Source of the DNA: Blepharisma stoltei
Taxonomy: Eukaryota > Ciliophora > Heterotrichea > Heterotrichida > Blepharismidae
Direction: 5' to 3'
Assembly (NCBI GenBank): GCA_914767885.1
Contig: CAJZBQ010000051.1
Span: forward strand, 310,001-374,000
DNA length: 64,000 bases
Below the pieces are notes generated by a model. It was not told the origin of the DNA and made no database searches. It worked only from the letters and a program-made list of their open reading frames with translations. Positions 52,951 through 63,214 of the stretch are shown one piece after another (positions within the stretch are counted from its first letter, which is position 1; every line of letters starts with the position of its first letter). Both the position numbers and the translations under genes were made by a program.

Positions 52951-53553
52951 TTTTATAAGAAAGTTTATGTGAAAGTTTAGATGAAAATTTTGGACTGATT
53001 TCGATAAAATTAGGAAAATAATTTGGTTTTATGTGGTTAGAATAAGTAAATAGCTACTAATCAAAGATTAATGATTATTAAAAAGATAAATAAATCAATG
53101 AAAACTTGTGTCTGAAAATCTTATAAAAGCAGCTGAAGAAATGCATGCTAAGTTTATGGATCAGAACTAAATTCCTCAATAATCAGATCAGGTCTGTGGG
53201 GTTCATCATAAAACATTTCCAGCATTTTAATTATTATAGCCATTTTATCAAATATCTATCATACAAATTTTTATCAAGATAACTTAAAAGTTCTCTTTTT
53301 ATTAGCATGTTTAATAATTATAGTTTTGGCTAGGTTTTTTTTTATTGAGCAAGAATCTGTTAAGATTATATTATTAATAGAATTTCATCTTTTAGATCAT
53401 TTAATAAAAAATAAAAGTTATTTGCAGGCGAACAAAATATTCCTCTCTATAATTTGCTAGTTAAGACAAATACCTTGATAATAAAAAGGCGGGAAATTAC
53501 TTATTTTCATACAGAATAATTACTGGAATTTTGCTTTTTCATTATTTATTAAT
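52951..53553. other. divergent intergenic region of about 600 bp
   Basis: AT-rich; no TIR element or gene recognised. Confidence 0.4.
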
Positions 53554-54512
53554 ATGAAGAAAAATCTAACACTATCGCCGCCCAAGAAAATGATTCAAAT
53601 ATTGCAAAGGCACACTCCTGAGCCAGCAATATTAAAGGAAGATGGAGAAATCGAGCATATTAAGCAGCTGGATACCAGAAGATATTCAAATCGATTAATG
53701 TAAAAGTTATTAATAGACGTTATCGATCGAAAAAGCAAGAAAATCTAGTAAGGCAAAAACGCTTGAAAGCTGAAAAGACGAATTTTTTGAATGTTCCACC
53801 TCTTAAAAAGCTGCAAGATTCAGAGGCCAACACAAATGCTGTATTTTTAGAAAACGATTATTCATATAATAATTCATTGGACGATTCTTTTACTTATATT
53901 CCAAGAACAAATATAATTAAGGCTATTAAAGATAGAGAAAAAGAATATGAAGCAGAAATAATCCAATTCCTTGGAAAATTAAAAGAACCTCCAAAATTAC
54001 TTGATATCTCAAGAACCCGAACAGAAGCATCACCGTCAATGATGTTAAAAAAAGAAATCGCACCAAAGATCAAAACGAGTAAAACCCCATCGCCAATATC
54101 AAAAATTGTCACAACTTCTCCATCGCCACCACCTATAGAAAAACTCAAGCCTAAAAAGCAGCCTTATAAGAAAAAGAGATCTAAATCTTCAATGGACTTC
54201 AGAAACAAAAACAAAAGCAAGCATTCTTGAGCAGAAGATCTGGTAAAAATTGACAAAGAAGAGCTAAAATTAAAGAGAACTATAAAGCAGCTCAATAATA
54301 AATGCAAAATGATAATAGAAAAGACAAAACACCACACCCCTCCGCCACTTTCTAGTACAATTATTGATAAAAAGCAGGATTTACTTGACAAATCTATTTT
54401 AAATATTAGTCGAACTATCAGAAATCTTTCAAATAAATGCAAACTTAAATTCGATAAGCTCTCTCACATCATAAAGAGCCCAAAGCACAACATCGTTCGG
54501 CTTCGAAAATAA
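53554..54512 (+). CDS. hypothetical basic protein with a 17-nt intron
   Basis: ATG 53554 (MKKNLTLSPPKKMIQILQ) to TAA 54512; removing a 17-nt GT...AG intron (53700-53716) and reading TGA at 54228-54230 as Trp gives 313 codons. Lys/Ser/Pro-rich, with SPSPPPIEKLKPKKQPYKKKRSKSS and a helical C-terminus (KIDKEELKLKRTIKQLNNKC...SNKCKLKFDKLSHIIKS). No family recognised; a cytoskeletal or nuclear basic protein is possible. Confidence 0.65.
53700..53716 (+). other. 17-nt intron
   Basis: GTAAAAGTTATTAATAG; splicing joins RRYSNRLI to RYRSKKQENL. Slightly longer than the other introns here. Confidence 0.7.
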
Positions 54513-54541
54513 TTAGCTAATTAAATAACGCTAACTTTACA

Positions 54542-55909
54542 TTATTCTCTGCTGCTGTCACTCTTACTCATTTCAATTTCTATTGAATTTGGGCTCAAAT
54601 GTTTAGCCTGCTCAGAACTGAGAAGTGCTCTTAGATTGAATCTGCTTTTTTTATTCCTTCAAAACATACATTTTTTTGACCCTTTATTTCCTCTAATTCT
54701 TTCTTTTGTTGTTTCTCCTGTCAAGCACAAGGAAAAATGAAAAATGCATAAAATGCCAATTAATATTGTCAGTATAGACAACGCCAAACTTAAAATTACA
54801 GTAATTATAAGAACGACTTCTGTTTGGTTTATAACTATATAGAATTTTACTTGTGTCGTCGTAGTCGCCTGGCTTATAAAAGAGAAAAGCCAAGAACCCT
54901 GAAATATCAATGAGCCCCAGCATCATTAAGTGAGTTACAAAAACAAAAAAATAAAAATAGTTTCTAGCACCTATACAATTGTTCAGATAGGGACAATGGT
55001 GATCAAACAGTTCTACACAGTTATTGCACTTCGTACAGTGATGAGATCTAGGGGGTCTATAAATTTCGCATGTTTGGCAGAATTTATACAAAGGCCCATC
55101 TTCGGTAAAAATCACATCTGCTGTAAATTCCTTTGGAACTCCTCCAAGAGCCTCGAAAACATTTCGCCGTGGGATTATGCCTGGCTCTGTAAATACTGTG
55201 AGGAAATAAAAGCATATGCAGGCAACATATGTGTAGCCTGAAAGAATTGGTATTACAATGCTAACATTTTCTCAGAGATAATTTGCGATTAATAGAAAAA
55301 AACCTGATGGGATTACAATCAGGACAGCTATTGTGCAGTAAAAGTGGAGATTATCACAGTGAGGTCCGAGCATAAATTTTCCCTTACTCCCCCCCCCCCC
55401 TCCGTGAGCGAACAAAAAAATTTTGTTCACTCACGGAGGGGGGTTAATTTTTTTTTTTAAAAACAATTTATATATAAATTTTATAAAAAATATTTTTTTC
55501 GAAATTTAAAAAAAATCCTAATTTGCAAAAATTGGGAAGCAAATACTAATTTAATTTGCAAAATTTATGTTTTAAAACGCAATTTGTTTAAAATTAAACA
55601 GAATTAGCTCTAGATTTCATTATACTAATTATCACTTATATAGCAAAATTTTTTTCTATTAAAATTTTTTCTATTAAAAATATTTTTGTTCACTCACGGA
55701 GGGTGGGTTTTTGGTCAAAAAATGGCGATTTTTCTAATGGTTTTGTTCGCTCACGGAGGGGGGGGGGAGTTAAAGAGAAATCGATTGTTTCCAGGCCAAA
55801 GTTCTCATAAATACTTATTGAACAATTCTGGAGGAAGTGATGGAAAGTCAAATGTTTTATTTGTATTTGGCTCTCTTTGTTCAAGATTATCATCCTTGCT
55901 TATGCTCAT
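54542..55909 (-). CDS. DHHC palmitoyltransferase, with 16-nt intron and IES
   Basis: ATG 55909 ([15 protein letters not shown]) to TAA 54542. After removing a 386-bp IES and a 16-nt intron (54835-54850) there are 321 codons. Visible: [19 protein letters not shown] (rebuilt at the IES), membrane helices about 70-110, TEPGIIPR, the Cys-rich domain [41 protein letters not shown] with catalytic DHHC, two further helices and the TTxE element ([12 protein letters not shown]). S-acylates proteins at Golgi, ER or plasma membrane. C-terminal TGA is Trp in CMFWRNKK. Confidence 0.93.
54835..54850 (-). other. 16-nt intron
   Basis: Minus-strand GTAAAATTCTATATAG; splicing joins GDYDDT to [18 protein letters not shown], moving into the frame with the fourth membrane helix. 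Confidence 0.92.
55387..55769. mobile_element. family 1 MITE IES in the DHHC gene
   Basis: Flanked by TTA (55384-55386, 55770-55772). Full-length structure: CTCC-C run, CTCCGTGAGCGAAC hairpin, AT-rich core, GTTCACTCACGGAGGGTGGG, then GTTCGCTCACGGAGG and G run to GGAG. Almost the same length and order as 17154-17541. Excision restores [13 protein letters not shown] on the minus strand. Confidence 0.94.
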
Positions 55910-55944
55910 ATGATTATATTGTAATTTAATATAAAAATTATTTA

Positions 55945-56206
55945 CTCCTTTCCAAGCAAGAAGAGGGTAGGTTAATTTTATTTTTAAAAATTTTATATAT
56001 AATTTTTTTCAAAAAATCCAATTGGATATTATATGAATTTAATTTACAAGATTTATGCAACTATTTGGCATTTAATAAAATTAGCTACATATATTTCATT
56101 ATAAGAATTTTATAATAATTTTTTTTTTTCTCACTCAAAGAAGATCAGGTTTTGGTAAAAATTAAAGAACTCTTAATGATTTGCCCACTCACGGAGAGGT
56201 GAAGAG
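55945..56206. mobile_element. decayed family 1 MITE
   Basis: TTA (55942-55944) then CTCCTTTCCAAGCAAG; far end CCCACTCACGGAGAGGTGAAG. The core retains AATAAAATTAGCTACATATATTTCATTATA, a shortened form of the family core. Both ends have lost the G/C runs. Confidence 0.65.
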
Positions 56207-56496
56207 CTAGCAACTTATATGGCATTTATTAAGTACAAAAAATCCATAGAAATTGGGCAACATATGCTTTTTAATTAAATTAATTCATTTATAATTGATA
56301 AAAAAACCTAAATGATATTAGCGATTTTGGGCTGATTCAAAAATAAGCAAAGAAGCTTTAAGTTTAACTTTATAAATAAAATCTATTCTGGAGAAATTGG
56401 CAATTTATTAATGTTTATTCTCTAATGGAATATTTTTGCGATTAATAAAAAATGAAGATAAAGTAAAGCTAATATAATCATCCATATTTAGAACTG

Positions 56497-57464
56497 ATGA
56501 AAATAGCCCATAAGAGAACTAACTCACTTAATGAAACTACATTTTCTATTATACAGCCAATAAAAAAGCAAGATATATCAATTTTGACCCAAAATGAAAT
56601 ACTCACACAGCATAAAAACGGAAAAATTGTAAAAAATGGTACAAAAATCCCAAAAATGCAAAAACATCCTTTTTTGCAAAAACTTGTGCAAAAAATTAAC
56701 TGTAATTTTGCAAAATTTTTATGGGTTTTTTGCAAAAAAGCATTTGTCTTTGCATTTTTGCAAGTTCTTCGCATAAAAACCAATCTCCAAGAAATTCTTC
56801 CAAAAGTTCTCTTCCTTTTCTTCATAATATCCCAAGAGAAAAAGAAGAAATGCGAAACAGAGAAAAATCAATCAGAAAGCATATTTTAAAAGAAATGAGC
56901 AAGCTGCAAACAATTGACAAAGAAACTATTTCAAGTCGTTTTATGCATATTTCCAGTAATTCAATGACAAATATTACTCTTCCTCGAGTAAATTCCATAA
57001 TTTCACCAATTAAATGTCTAGGCCTAGAAAAGCCTTTTGAATCGATTGCTACAGAAAAAAAAAATCGAAAGTTTAAACTTTCATTAAGTCCTAAAAAAGC
57101 AATAAATTCAATTAAAAGGTTTGAAATAAAGCCGATTTCCCTTTTAAATAAACTTGATAAAACGATTGAGGATTTTAGTTATAAATCAAGTAATATCAAT
57201 ACGGAGCTGAATCTAATTGACAAAATTGGGAAAAGATTGTCTCTTCCTGATTTAGATGAAGTAGATAAATATGAAGTCCCGATTAAATACTTAAAAGATA
57301 TTGAAAAAACTATGAAAGGTGATTTTCTGCAACTGATTTTTGAAGAAAAAGATGCGAGCTATTCAGCAAAGATGGCGAAAAAGAAAAATATTTGAAGACA
57401 GGACATAAAGCTGCTCAAAAAAGATACAGACGCAGTTTTGAACTCAGTAATGAATAGAAATTAA
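56497..57464 (+). CDS. hypothetical protein with an unresolved frame change
   Basis: MKIAHKRTNSLNETTFSIIQPIKKQDISILTQNEI starts at 56497; from about 56770 a different frame carries the coding signal (KNQSPRNSSKSSLPFLHNIPREKEEMRNREKSIRKHILKEMSKLQTIDKETISSRF...KKKNIWRQDIKLLKKDTDAVLNSVMNRN), ending TAA 57462-57464 with TGA as Trp. The switch lies within about 56640-56770, a tract of repeated TTTTTGCAAAAA words. An intron or short IES is likely but I could not place it. No family recognised; residues are basic with helical C-terminus. Confidence 0.5.
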
Positions 57465-57787
57465 TAAACTCGCAATTTTATTATTTTTTATTTTCAGTAA
57501 GGAATATTTCAAATATTTTTATTAACCAAGTGATTTAATAAAGAACTAAGAATTTATTAAAAGATTAGAGCTTTCGGTTAAATATCTATGCAATTGCAAT
57601 ATAACAGATCAGCTTTATTCATTTCATTCACATATCAAGTATAGTGATTTAAGAGCAGACATATTGCGCTGGATTTAATTTGACTAAATAAATCTCTAAC
57701 CTTAACTATTAAATTAATAACAATTTTCTGCAACAAATATTTTATTATTAAAAATTATATTTTACTAGTAACTATGATATTTTTATC
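57465..57787. other. intergenic region
   Basis: AT-rich, nothing recognised. Confidence 0.4.
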
Positions 57788-57790
57788 TTA

Positions 57791-58362
57791 CTCCCCCCCC
57801 ATCCTTGATCGAACGATTGACTGTAAAAATTCCTAAAAATTGGGAAAATTAACCCCCATCCTTGATCGAACGATTTTCATATCATGCAAATTTTTATATA
57901 TATAAAAATATATTAGTTATCAAAAGCTTGGGGAAATGTGCCTAATGAAGTTGTTTTCAGAGGCTTTGAGACGACAGAAAGCTACGAAATCAACCATTCG
58001 AAGTGATTTAATCATCAACCTAGCTTAAAAACTCAATAATCTAATAAAATAGAGATTCTTTAAAATTTTTAAAAAAAAATCAAAAATTCAAAGAAAAGAA
58101 CAAATCAAAATTTATAAAGTTTAAAGGGTAACAAAAAGTCAAAATATTAAAATTGGTATTCTTATGAAATTAATTCAATTTTTTGCTGTAAAAATAATTA
58201 TTAAATACTCTTTAACCCTCTTAATTAAAAGTATAAAAAAAAAAAAACATATTTTTTTTATTTTATATATATATATAAATTTTTTTACCCAAAAAATTGT
58301 TTTTTAAACCCCCATTCTTGATCGAACGATGGCGAGTCGTTCGATCAAGGATGGGGGGGGAG
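57791..58362. mobile_element. family 2 MITE, opposite orientation to 27412-27986
   Basis: Flanks TTA (57788-57790) and TCA (58363-58365). Left end CTCC-C run-ATCCTTGATCGAACGATTG; right end has the CGAACGATGGCGAGTCGTTCG hairpin then ATGGGGGGGGAG. Internal sequence matches the reverse complement of the 27-kb copy along its length (for example ATGCAAATTTTTATATATAT). Confidence 0.9.
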
Positions 58363-58487
58363 TCAACATAATTTTGAGTAAGCCAATGAAAAATGCCTTA
58401 ATCCATTAATTATTGATATTATGAAACATTTTCAATATATTCCGATAGCATAAATCAATCAATTTGAATTTTTTTTAAATAATAAAT

Positions 58488-59513
58488 ATGCGAAGAGTCT
58501 ATTCCCCTTCTCCTCGAGAACGACTGCAATCAGGCAATACAGAAGCATCTGAGCTTCAAAAAGAAAATGGTACAAAGCTGTCTTTGGACCAGTTTCAAAT
58601 ACTTCGAACAATAGGAACAGGATCGTACGCAAGAGTTCGGCTTGGCCTCCACTTGAGTACAAATGAACTGGTCGTTATCAAAATGATAAAAAAATCTTTT
58701 GCAGCCACAGAAAAACATTTAAGACACGTTAAGAACGAAAGGCAAATTCTCCAGCAGTTGAGATGCCCATTTGTAGTAAAGCTATTAGGAACTTTTCAAG
58801 ATGCAACTTATTTATATATGGTTCTTGAATTTGTCCAAGGAGGAGAGCTCTACAGAGCCCTTAAGCTTGAGCGCTTTTTTACAGTTGATAAAACAAGGTT
58901 TTTCGCAGCTGAAATCACATCAACTTTCTCTCATTTGCATACAAGGTCAATTATTTATAGAGATTTGAAACCAGAAAACATTCTTTTCACAGCAGAAGGG
59001 CATATTAAATTAGTGGATTTTGGCTTCGCAAAGCATTTGAAGGATGGAGAATTTGCATATACAATGTGTGGAACTCCTGACTATTTAGCACCTGAAATGA
59101 TTAGACAGACAGGCCACGAATTTTCTTTGGACTGGTGGACTTTGGGGATTCTTATATTTGAGCTGCAGACTGGTAAAACTCCTTTTTACCATGACAATCC
59201 ATATGCTATGTACGATAAAATTTTGCAAGAAAATGTTCAGTTCGCTGAAGACTTCGATGGGGAATCAAAAGATTTGATTGAAAAACTTTTAATAAAAGAT
59301 TATAGAGAAAGGATCAAATTGAATGATATTAAAAGGCATGGATTTTTCAAAAATATTAATTGGCGACATGTAGAAAAACTTACTCTACCCCCAGTTTATA
59401 TTCCTTGTATCACTTCGAAAATCGATTCATCAAATTTTGGTAGATATGAAGAAGAAAAACAAAATGAGCTTTTGGTGCCAGAAGATGTGCCTGATCTATT
59501 TCCTGAGTTTTAA
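58488..59513 (+). CDS. AGC protein kinase, PKA catalytic-subunit-like
   Basis: 341 codons, ATG 58488, TAA 59511-59513, no introns or UGA. GTGSYARVRLG, VVIKMIKK lysine, LEFVQGGELYR, IIYRDLKPEN, DFGFAKHLK, activation loop TMCGTPDYLAPEM (phosphorylatable Thr before the CGTP) and a C-tail ending in DLFPEF, close to the PKA FxxF terminus. WWTLGILIFELQTGKTPF matches the APE-downstream region. Likely cAMP- or cGMP-regulated Ser/Thr kinase; regulator not visible. Confidence 0.92.
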   Translation: MRRVYSPSPRERLQSGNTEASELQKENGTKLSLDQFQILRTIGTGSYARVRLGLHLSTNELVVIKMIKKSFAATEKHLRHVKNERQILQQLRCPFVVKLLGTFQDATYLYMVLEFVQGGELYRALKLERFFTVDKTRFFAAEITSTFSHLHTRSIIYRDLKPENILFTAEGHIKLVDFGFAKHLKDGEFAYTMCGTPDYLAPEMIRQTGHEFSLDWWTLGILIFELQTGKTPFYHDNPYAMYDKILQENVQFAEDFDGESKDLIEKLLIKDYRERIKLNDIKRHGFFKNINWRHVEKLTLPPVYIPCITSKIDSSNFGRYEEEKQNELLVPEDVPDLFPEF

Positions 59514-59651
59514 GGCAGCAGTAAGTCCCTTTTTTGACAAAATTATAATAAGCTTACTTATGAATTTTCACAGCAGTTAAAATTTTTATTAATAATTTCT
59601 TTTAATCTTAGCTTAATTACTATTAAAAATTGAAATATTTTAGTAAAAATA

Positions 59652-60789
59652 ATGTCAAGGGAAAATACTGCAGAACGATGCGTGTTTGGTATTCCTCTAT
59701 ATAGTTGGAAACATTCCTTATGATGCCAAAGAAGAAGATTTGAAAACATTTTTTGAAAGAATTGGCCCAGTACTTAGCTTTCGGCTGATCAGAGATCGAG
59801 AATCAAATAAGCCTAGGGGATATGGATTTTGTGAATTTAAAGAAAAAGAATATGCTCGATCCGCAATCAGAAACATGAATCAAATTGAGTTTTCTGGGAG
59901 ATCTCTAAGGGTGGATTATTCTGAAAAGCACAGAAATGCCCTCTCCTTACCTGAAGGTCCTAAAATGCAAAACTCTTTGCAAGATTTATTTTCAAGACTA
60001 ACATCTCAAGAGTCTCTATATCTCTTTTCACTATTACAGCAATATGCTTATCACGATGAAGAAGAATTATACACGATACTCAAATCTAGACCCTACTTGC
60101 TTTTTGCTTTATTAAAGCTCATGTATAGAATGAATAGTGATTATTCATCATACATAATTAAAATATGGCGTCTTCGTCTAGGCATGGCCTCCCGGCCATG
60201 CAGCCTCGACTCATATTTTAATTATATCCGGCAAGGTTTTACCATTTCAGAGATGGACAGCAATGCTAGGTAAGCAATTCTGGTAGCTTTCAGAGCCTAG
60301 CCCTAGTCTATTCTCAGGGGTGGATTTTTCCTCGTGGGGAAGGAAGGTGCAGGGTTGGAAAGGGGAAGCCCAGCAAAGTCCTCTGGACCATTCGGGCAAC
60401 TCCCTAGCGTGAAACTGGGCGTTACGTCCCAGGCTTTGCATTTTTCCTTTTTGCCGATAGCCGACCAGAAAAATCCATTTTTTGGGTTTTTCGGAAAAGC
60501 AACCCATGTACAAGCAAGTAGCTCATCCATGAGCCGTCGAAGACGTGGACATTTGCCCTAGAAGCACCTTGGCGATCGAAGCGAGTTTGTCTCCAGCAGG
60601 CTGGTGGGCCCGATGCGACGAAAGGCGAGTGATAAACCTGGAGTTGTAACCCCGTAGTGGACGTTAAGCGATATAAATTCTATAAGATAAGATTATTCAT
60701 CATACAGATCTCACTCTCAAGAAGGATTGCTTCCGTTACCAATTGACGATATGATGATTTACCCATACTTCCAAAATAGACCATTCTAA
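59652..60789 (+). CDS. CstF-64-like RNA-binding protein, split by a SINE-like insertion
   Basis: ATG 59652, TAA 60787-60789. Removing a 16-nt intron (59689-59704) and 552 bp leaves 189 codons. RRM: [61 protein letters not shown] with RNP2 VFVGNIPY and RNP1 RGYGFCEF; a hinge-like helical region follows (QDLFSRLTSQESLYLFSLLQQYAYHDEEELYTILKSRPYLLFALLKLMYRM), as in cleavage stimulation factor 64-kDa (CSTF2), which binds GU-rich 3' ends. The C-terminus after the insertion is short (RSHSQEGLLPLPIDDMMIYPYFQNRPF). Confidence 0.85.
59689..59704 (+). other. 16-nt intron
   Basis: GTATTCCTCTATATAG; splicing rebuilds the RNP2 motif [11 protein letters not shown]. Confidence 0.9.
60155..60224. repeat. 5' hairpin of SINE-like copy B
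   Basis: AATTAAAATATG pairs with CATATTTTAATT and GGCATGGCC with GGCCATGC across TCCC. Compared with copy A the stem keeps pairing at changed positions; the middle has become unpaired. Confidence 0.75.
60155..60690. mobile_element. SINE-like insertion, copy B, inside a coding sequence
   Basis: Flanked by a 16-bp exact duplication GATTATTCATCATACA (60139-60154 and 60691-60706). It begins TAATTAAAATATGG and a hairpin, as copy A at 1554, and shares long blocks with it at roughly 70-75 percent by eye. The 3' end lacks the AACATT tract. Excision of 552 bp keeps the frame (NSDYSSYRSHSQ). Its presence in an essential gene implies it is eliminated in the soma or the allele is non-functional. Confidence 0.85.
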
Positions 60790-60936
60790 TATAATATAAA
60801 GCAATTGACCTATAAACCACTATTTTTTAATTTATTTTGCCGTTTATAATTTTCTTATAGCTAAATTTCTACTTTCTGTTATTATGCCAACTACCAGAAT
60901 TTTATTATTGACGGACAGAATGAATGGTAACTTAAT

Positions 60937-61368
60937 TTATAATTCGTCCCCTGAATAATCGTCAGGGATCTCCGAAATCTCGATTTTCTTGTCAAATAGA
61001 CCGGCAAATATTTCTTTTTTCAGCATTAATCTTCTTTGTGCTCTATACTTCTCGTCTATTTCAAAAGGGACATTTGGCAAGCAATAAGATTTTTTAGAGC
61101 AAAAATCGGGTTGAATTATTTTTGAATCCTTCGTAATAACGTTAATTGATTGGTTAGTGTCGTAATTTCTCTGTGCAAATTCTAAATTATTTTTTCTTTT
61201 GTCAACGTCACGTGAATTATTTCCACAAGTTGTTTTCTTTGCAATTTTTGGTTTTGACATAAAAAAACACCTACTCTTCTTTTCTGTGATAGCTTTTTGT
61301 GGCTTTTCGATAAGAAGCTGCTTATTAGCTCCTGATGAATTCCCCATTACTTGATTTATATTTTCCAT
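60937..61368 (-). CDS. hypothetical basic protein
   Basis: Start taken at Met 61368 (MENINQVMGNSSGANKQ); the frame stays open to Met 61425 but the upstream part is hydrophobic and untypical. TAA 60937. 143 residues, Lys/Ser/Asn rich, with IEKPQKAITEKKSRCFF and C-terminal PFEIDEKYRAQRRLMLKKEIFAGLFDKKIEISEIPDDYSGDEL. No family recognised. It lies 10 bp downstream of the next minus-strand gene if the longer start is used. Confidence 0.5.
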   Translation of the reverse strand: MENINQVMGNSSGANKQLLIEKPQKAITEKKSRCFFMSKPKIAKKTTCGNNSRDVDKRKNNLEFAQRNYDTNQSINVITKDSKIIQPDFCSKKSYCLPNVPFEIDEKYRAQRRLMLKKEIFAGLFDKKIEISEIPDDYSGDEL

Positions 61369-61434
61369 CTTTTGAAAGAAAAATGAACATGAATTATTAT
61401 CAGTAAAATAAGTGATTAATAACAAATGATAATC

Positions 61435-62496
61435 TTATTCATTTTTTTCTTCTATAGTGACCCAAGCATCCTCGCCTTCTTGAATTTCGAATTTCGGCAA
61501 TTCTATTTTTATCCAATCTCCGTCCTCTTCAAAAGTAGCTGAATCTGCAATATATTGGTCTTCATCAAATTCCTGCTGAAAAACTGCTCCTGGCTGAGTT
61601 TTATGAACGAGGACCTCATTTAAATGTTCACTAAGCTCTATTTGAGCCTTTTCTTTATCACTGACAGTTTGAGCTATGAAACAGTTTGCAATCAGATTTT
61701 TGCTTTCTTCGTTTCTTTGCATTAGATCTCCAAGCATCACTTCAAAATGGTTTTTAAGTTCATTGATATGGTACATGATTTGAGCTGACGTCAATCTATG
61801 GCTGATTCTATTTCCAATTCTTGTCACCATCCATGCAGACAGCATCCAGCTCAGCTGCGTTCCTAAAAGGGCTAAAATAGGCCAAGGAAAGCAGCCACTA
61901 AAATAAGCGTAAATAATTCCAGATAAAATTTGTCCTTTTGAATTTACCAGGTTTGCTGAAATAATCCCAGTAATTGAATGCTTAACTGAATTTGAAATTC
62001 GTCCAGCTCCATAGCTCAGAACTTTTAAAAAAAAGCGATAAACTTTATCACTGAAAGGCTCATGCTTTTTCCCCCACTCAGCTTGAAGCTCCGAATAAAT
62101 GTTCTGCAGGCCTTCTGGGATTTGATATAAATTGTAGAGCTTGGCTCTTTCTATAATATCAACTGCAAGCTCGACTTCTGTGCTCCACCGAGCTAAGACG
62201 GCAGCTAGTTCTGATATATCAGTTTTATACTCTGCTGATTTTATGGCTTCTTCTTCTAAGTCAATGTCTAAATTGCTTCTGATATAGTCCAAATAATACC
62301 TTTCAGTAACTTTTTTCAAAAATTGAGGCATCATTTCTGAGTCTACAACTTGAACAAATGTCAAAGGATCAATTGAGTTGCTTTTCCAAAGGGATTCCCT
62401 CCACTTGGTATATGAGGAGCCTATCAGAGGTGGCTTGGCTCTATCAAAATTTGCTTCTCTAATTTCTCGTTCTAAATGTGCAGATAATTCTTCCAT
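61435..62496 (-). CDS. hypothetical protein with two central hydrophobic segments
   Basis: 353 codons, ATG 62496, TAA 61435. Mostly helical acidic protein; residues about 172-215 (KHSITGIISANLVNSKGQILSGIIYAYFSGCFPWPILALLGTQLSWMLSAWMV) are hydrophobic and could insert in a membrane. C-terminus acidic (DWIKIELPKFEIQEGEDAWVTIEEKNE). I do not recognise the family; single open frame with regular coding composition supports reality. Confidence 0.65.
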   Translation of the reverse strand: MEELSAHLEREIREANFDRAKPPLIGSSYTKWRESLWKSNSIDPLTFVQVVDSEMMPQFLKKVTERYYLDYIRSNLDIDLEEEAIKSAEYKTDISELAAVLARWSTEVELAVDIIERAKLYNLYQIPEGLQNIYSELQAEWGKKHEPFSDKVYRFFLKVLSYGAGRISNSVKHSITGIISANLVNSKGQILSGIIYAYFSGCFPWPILALLGTQLSWMLSAWMVTRIGNRISHRLTSAQIMYHINELKNHFEVMLGDLMQRNEESKNLIANCFIAQTVSDKEKAQIELSEHLNEVLVHKTQPGAVFQQEFDEDQYIADSATFEEDGDWIKIELPKFEIQEGEDAWVTIEEKNE

Positions 62497-62559
62497 TTTA
62501 TAAATTGGCTAAATTTATTTTTGCTTATTATTAACTTAGATGTTAATGTGTTATGCCTT

Positions 62560-63070
62560 CTTCAGCAGTATTTTTTAGACTGCTACTTATTCTTTTAATT
62601 CCCAATAGTGGCATCAGCAGCCTTCTTGTCCCAAGCATTCCAGAAGACCGACAAAAAGGGACAGAAAGCCTTCACTGGTAGCACTTGACCTCGCCCAAGC
62701 GTATGCTCCATCTAGGGGTCACCTCCTCTGATGTGTCAGGCAGTAAAATCCGCATGCCTCCTATCTCCCTTAGGCCACCAAATTCCTTTGTGCGATAATT
62801 TCGCATTGGTATTGTGGATGAAGGTCCACGTGGAAAACTGAACTCTATAAAAATAAATATAGAGGTTTCCTCTATATAGCGCTAAAAGCGCAGACATTTT
62901 CCCAGGAGCTTTCCAAGTTCGTCGGACCAAATCGCTTTTTTGGTCCGACCAAGGCATTGATTTGGTGCAACCTACCGATAAATTCCGATCAGAATTTATC
63001 GGCCTTACAGCGCCAAACATAGGAAACTTCTATATCTCAGAGGAGGGTTTTTGGAGACAACCTTCTGTGC
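62560..63070. repeat. hairpin-rich GC-richer noncoding block
   Basis: Contains three palindromes: ATATAGAGGTTTCCTCTATAT (about 62856-62876), GTCGGACCAAATCG...TTTGGTCCGAC (62921-62949) and CCGATAAATTCCGATCAGAA...TTATCGG (62975-63002). No convincing frame; composition contrasts with flanking AT-rich DNA. May be a further insertion of the SINE-like or fold-back class. Confidence 0.5.
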
Positions 63071-63214
63071 CTAGCCAATTTATTATTATGTCTAATTTAA
63101 TTCAGAACTTTGTTAGGGCAACAATAATAATATTCAAAATATAAATTATTTATACTTGACTTTGCTATATAGTCCAAACAAATCAATTTAAGCACATAAA
63201 TTTGGCTTGCTTTA

